Source: Bacteroidaceae bacterium
GTDB taxonomy: Bacteria > Bacteroidota > Bacteroidia > Bacteroidales > Bacteroidaceae
NCBI GenBank assembly: GCA_017615125.1
Contig: JAGAAS010000019.1
Span: 1-34,738 of the forward strand
Length of the DNA: 34,738 nt
Direction of reading: 5' to 3'
Made by a program: the position numbers and the translations under genes. The notes beneath the pieces are model-generated. The model saw nothing but the letters and a program-made list of their open reading frames with translations. It was not told the DNA's origin and did not search any database. Below, one piece after another: positions 33,075 to 34,738 of this stretch (positions are counted from its first letter, which is position 1; every line of letters begins with the position of its first letter).

Positions 33075-34379
33075 TTAGCTTTCAGCAGCCTTTTCCTTCT
33101 TGCCGAAGGAGGGGTCGATGCGGAGGAAGGCGGTGACGAGGAAGGTGACGAGGCAGCAGGCGGTGACCCAGATGAAGAACAGGCGGTAGCCCATCCACTC
33201 CTGCAGGTAGCCGGCGAACATGCCGGGAAGCATCATGCCGGCAGCCATGAAGGCTGTGGCGATGGCGTAGTGGGCAGTCTCGTGCGAGCCGCGGGCGTAG
33301 TAGAGGAGGAAGAGCATGTAGGCGGTGAAGCCGAAGCCGTAGCCGAACTGCTCGACGAACAGGCACGAGGCGATGAGCGGCAGGCTCGAGGGCTGGGCGT
33401 AGCTCATCCAGATGTAGACGACGTCGGGCAGCGAGATGGCCCACACCATAGGCCAGAGCCAGCGCTTGAGTCCTCCGCGTGAGGCGACGATGCCTCCGAG
33501 GATGCCGCCGAGCGTCAGGCCGATGACGCCTATCGTGCCCTTCACCAGCCCCACCTGCGCGGCGCTGAGCGCCAGGCCTCCCTTGTCGAGGGGGTCGAGG
33601 AGGAAGAGGGTGCTCATCTTGGTTAGCTGTGCCTCGGGCAGGCGGAAGAGGAGCATGAAGAGGAGGGCGGCCCACATGTTGTCCTTGCGGAAGAACGAGG
33701 CGAAGGAGCCAGCGAACTCGCGCAGGAAGGCGGCGGGGCGTACCGACTCCTTGCTGGGGACGTCGGTGGCGGGGCGGGGCAGCACGAAGCGGTGGTAGAG
33801 CGAGAGGAGCACGAAGAGCACGCCCACGCCGCAGAGGGCTGTCGTCCAGGCGCGTCGTGTGGCATCGGAGGCAGGGGCGTTGGCCGAGAACCGTCCCGTG
33901 AGCAGGCCGATGAGCGCCAGCATGCCCCCTTCGGCAGCGATGGTGGCCAGACGGTAGAACGTGCTGCGGATGCCCACGAAGAACGACTGGCGGCTCGCGT
34001 CGAGGCCCATCATGTAGAACCCGTCGGCAGCGATGTCGTGGGTGGCGCTGCTGAAGGCGAGGAGCCAGAAGAGACCCATCGACCACTGGAGCCATCCGCT
34101 GAGCGGCAGCGTGAAGGCGACGGCGCCGAGGCCTACGCCCACCAGCAGCTGCATGGCGGTGATCCACCAGCGGCGCGTGCGAAGGAGATCGACGAAGGGG
34201 CTCCAGAGGGGCTTGATGAGCCAGGGGAGGTAGAACCAGCCCGTGTAGAACGCCACGTCGCCGTTGCTCAGGCCCATCTGCTTGTACATGACGACGGAGA
34301 GGGTGATGACGACGACGTAGGGTACGCCTTCGGCGAAGTAGAGCGTGGGCACCCAGGCCCAGGGGTTGACTTTCTTCAT
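33075..34379 (-). CDS. AmpG-like MFS transporter (possible muropeptide permease)
   Basis: A 434-residue inner membrane protein with about 12 transmembrane segments. The N-terminal WVPTLYFAEGVPYVVV, GWFYLPWLIKPLWSPFVDLL and FSSATHDIAADGFYM segments resemble the AmpG/PAT family, which imports anhydro-muropeptides for cell wall recycling. Substrate is inferred from family only. The ATG at 34379 is chosen over the longer frame to 34514, because the extension overlaps the divergent promoter and gene and lacks membrane character. A TATTTTTG box on the minus strand (34413-34420) could be its -7 element, though no -33 is seen. It is divergent from an APH-type kinase, which may act on recycled sugar. 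Confidence 0.8.
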   Translation of the reverse strand: MKKVNPWAWVPTLYFAEGVPYVVVITLSVVMYKQMGLSNGDVAFYTGWFYLPWLIKPLWSPFVDLLRTRRWWITAMQLLVGVGLGAVAFTLPLSGWLQWSMGLFWLLAFSSATHDIAADGFYMMGLDASRQSFFVGIRSTFYRLATIAAEGGMLALIGLLTGRFSANAPASDATRRAWTTALCGVGVLFVLLSLYHRFVLPRPATDVPSKESVRPAAFLREFAGSFASFFRKDNMWAALLFMLLFRLPEAQLTKMSTLFLLDPLDKGGLALSAAQVGLVKGTIGVIGLTLGGILGGIVASRGGLKRWLWPMVWAISLPDVVYIWMSYAQPSSLPLIASCLFVEQFGYGFGFTAYMLFLLYYARGSHETAHYAIATAFMAAGMMLPGMFAGYLQEWMGYRLFFIWVTACCLVTFLVTAFLRIDPSFGKKEKAAES

Positions 34380-34412
34380 AGTGTGTGCGTAGGGTTTTCG
34401 GTTGCTGTGGCA

Positions 34413-34420
34413 CAAAAATA
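34413..34420 (-). promoter_or_regulatory. Possible -7 box of the ampG-like gene
   Basis: TATTTTTG on the minus strand, 33 bases before the start at 34379. A -33 TTTG is not found at the usual distance. Confidence 0.4.
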
Positions 34421-34430
34421 CGGAAAACTT

Positions 34431-34461
34431 TTTGTTCCGTCGCCACTTTGCATTATTTTTG
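34431..34461 (+). promoter_or_regulatory. Promoter of the APH-family kinase gene
   Basis: TTTG (34431-34434) and TATTTTTG (34454-34461) are spaced by 19 bases, a full match to the Bacteroidota consensus. The start codon at 34495 lies about 33 bases further on. Confidence 0.7.
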
Positions 34462-34494
34462 CACAAATAAACGATGTTTTTTCCGCTTCGCACG

Positions 34495-34738
34495 ATGACT
34501 GAAACCCTTTCCACCCTCTACCGCGAGCTCACGGGACACGCGCCTGCCGACGTGAAGGCGCTGACGCCTGCAGGCTCCAACCGCCGCTACTACCGTCTGA
34601 CAGCCGACGGCGAGGAGCCGCTGATAGGCGTCGAGGGGACCTCCGTTGCCGAGAACAGGGCGTTCGTCGCCATCGCGCGCCAGCTGCGCAGCAAGGGCGT
34701 AAGCGTGCCCGAGGTGAGGGCGTGCAGCGCTGACGGCC
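34495..34738 (+). CDS. APH-family phosphotransferase, partial (AmgK-like sugar kinase possible)
   Basis: Only the first 81 residues are in the window; the frame is open to the edge. PAGSNRRYYRL (25-35) is the glycine-rich nucleotide loop of aminoglycoside-phosphotransferase-like kinases, and IGVEGTSVAENRAFVAIARQL continues the N-lobe. Bacteroidota carry such kinases, some with a RapZ-like C-terminal domain, and AmgK of this fold phosphorylates MurNAc and GlcNAc at C1 in wall recycling. The divergent AmpG-like neighbour fits that role, but the sequence seen cannot prove it. An in-frame ATG at 34474 is an alternative start. Confidence 0.75.
   Translation, partial: MTETLSTLYRELTGHAPADVKALTPAGSNRRYYRLTADGEEPLIGVEGTSVAENRAFVAIARQLRSKGVSVPEVRACSADG

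Noticed and set aside
33082-34446. 454-residue minus-strand frame over the ampG-like gene
   Set aside because: It is a shifted frame of the transporter and is full of Arg, His and Pro with no membrane segments, a typical GC-rich shadow.
33792-34502. 236-residue plus-strand frame opposite the ampG-like gene
   Set aside because: It is antisense to a well-supported transporter and has a biased Glu/Gly/His composition without a recognisable fold.

Overview
The window looks like a chromosomal segment of a GC-rich member of the order Bacteroidales, most likely a Prevotella-type organism, though the genus is a guess. Three things support this. The gene set and order are the Bacteroidota kind: a dcw cluster in the order mraZ-rsmH-ftsL-ftsI(PASTA)-murE-mraY-murD-ftsW-murG-murC-ftsQ-ftsA-ftsZ without murF or ddl, followed by a YqeY-like gene and recO; a fused FtcD; and long HutU and DUF3109 proteins. 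Several promoters fit the Bacteroidota consensus TTTG-N19-22-TAnnTTTG. The window also holds a BspA-like leucine-rich-repeat surface protein and a GH97 enzyme. No rRNA, tRNA, CRISPR array, transposase or phage gene was seen.

Layout. 1-650 is non-coding and carries one repeat locus and a hairpin. 651-5266 is a minus-strand block: DUF3109 and a secreted GH97 glycosidase in one unit, and a sugar mutarotase with a FucP-type symporter in another. 5378-21424 is the plus-strand division and cell wall cluster. It starts at a promoter overlapped by GTGG boxes that look like an MraZ operator. Many genes overlap by 4-8 bases, so most of it is probably co-transcribed. 21475-22737 holds yqeY-like and recO. 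22858-29639 is a complete histidine-to-glutamate operon, ftcD-hutU-hutH-hutI. A long bidirectional terminator separates it from the convergent BspA-like surface protein with a C-terminal dockerin-like module (29743-32166). 32167-33074 is a 0.9 kb non-coding stretch with a fold-back element and short repeats. 33075-34379 is an AmpG-like transporter, and a divergent APH-family kinase starts at 34495 and runs off the window.

How the genes fit together. The dcw cluster supplies lipid II synthesis (MurC, MurD, MurE, MraY, MurG), septal peptidoglycan synthesis (FtsW, FtsI, FtsL, FtsQ) and the Z-ring (FtsA, FtsZ). The AmpG-like/APH pair at the right edge could recycle wall sugars. The hut genes make a full degradation route in which the formimino group goes to tetrahydrofolate.

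The most unusual signal is not a protein. Seven intergenic loci carry arrays of one 21-bp unit, typically ATGAAGAAAGAA plus a nine-base tail such as TCTCGCCGT. The arrays keep an exact 21-base register, occur in both orientations and often run right up to a start codon (mraY, murC, hutU, hutH). Two of the loci share a further 63-base (3 x 21) block with a hairpin and a possible small peptide. Together with the fold-back element at 32419-32627, this family is the best candidate for something undescribed.
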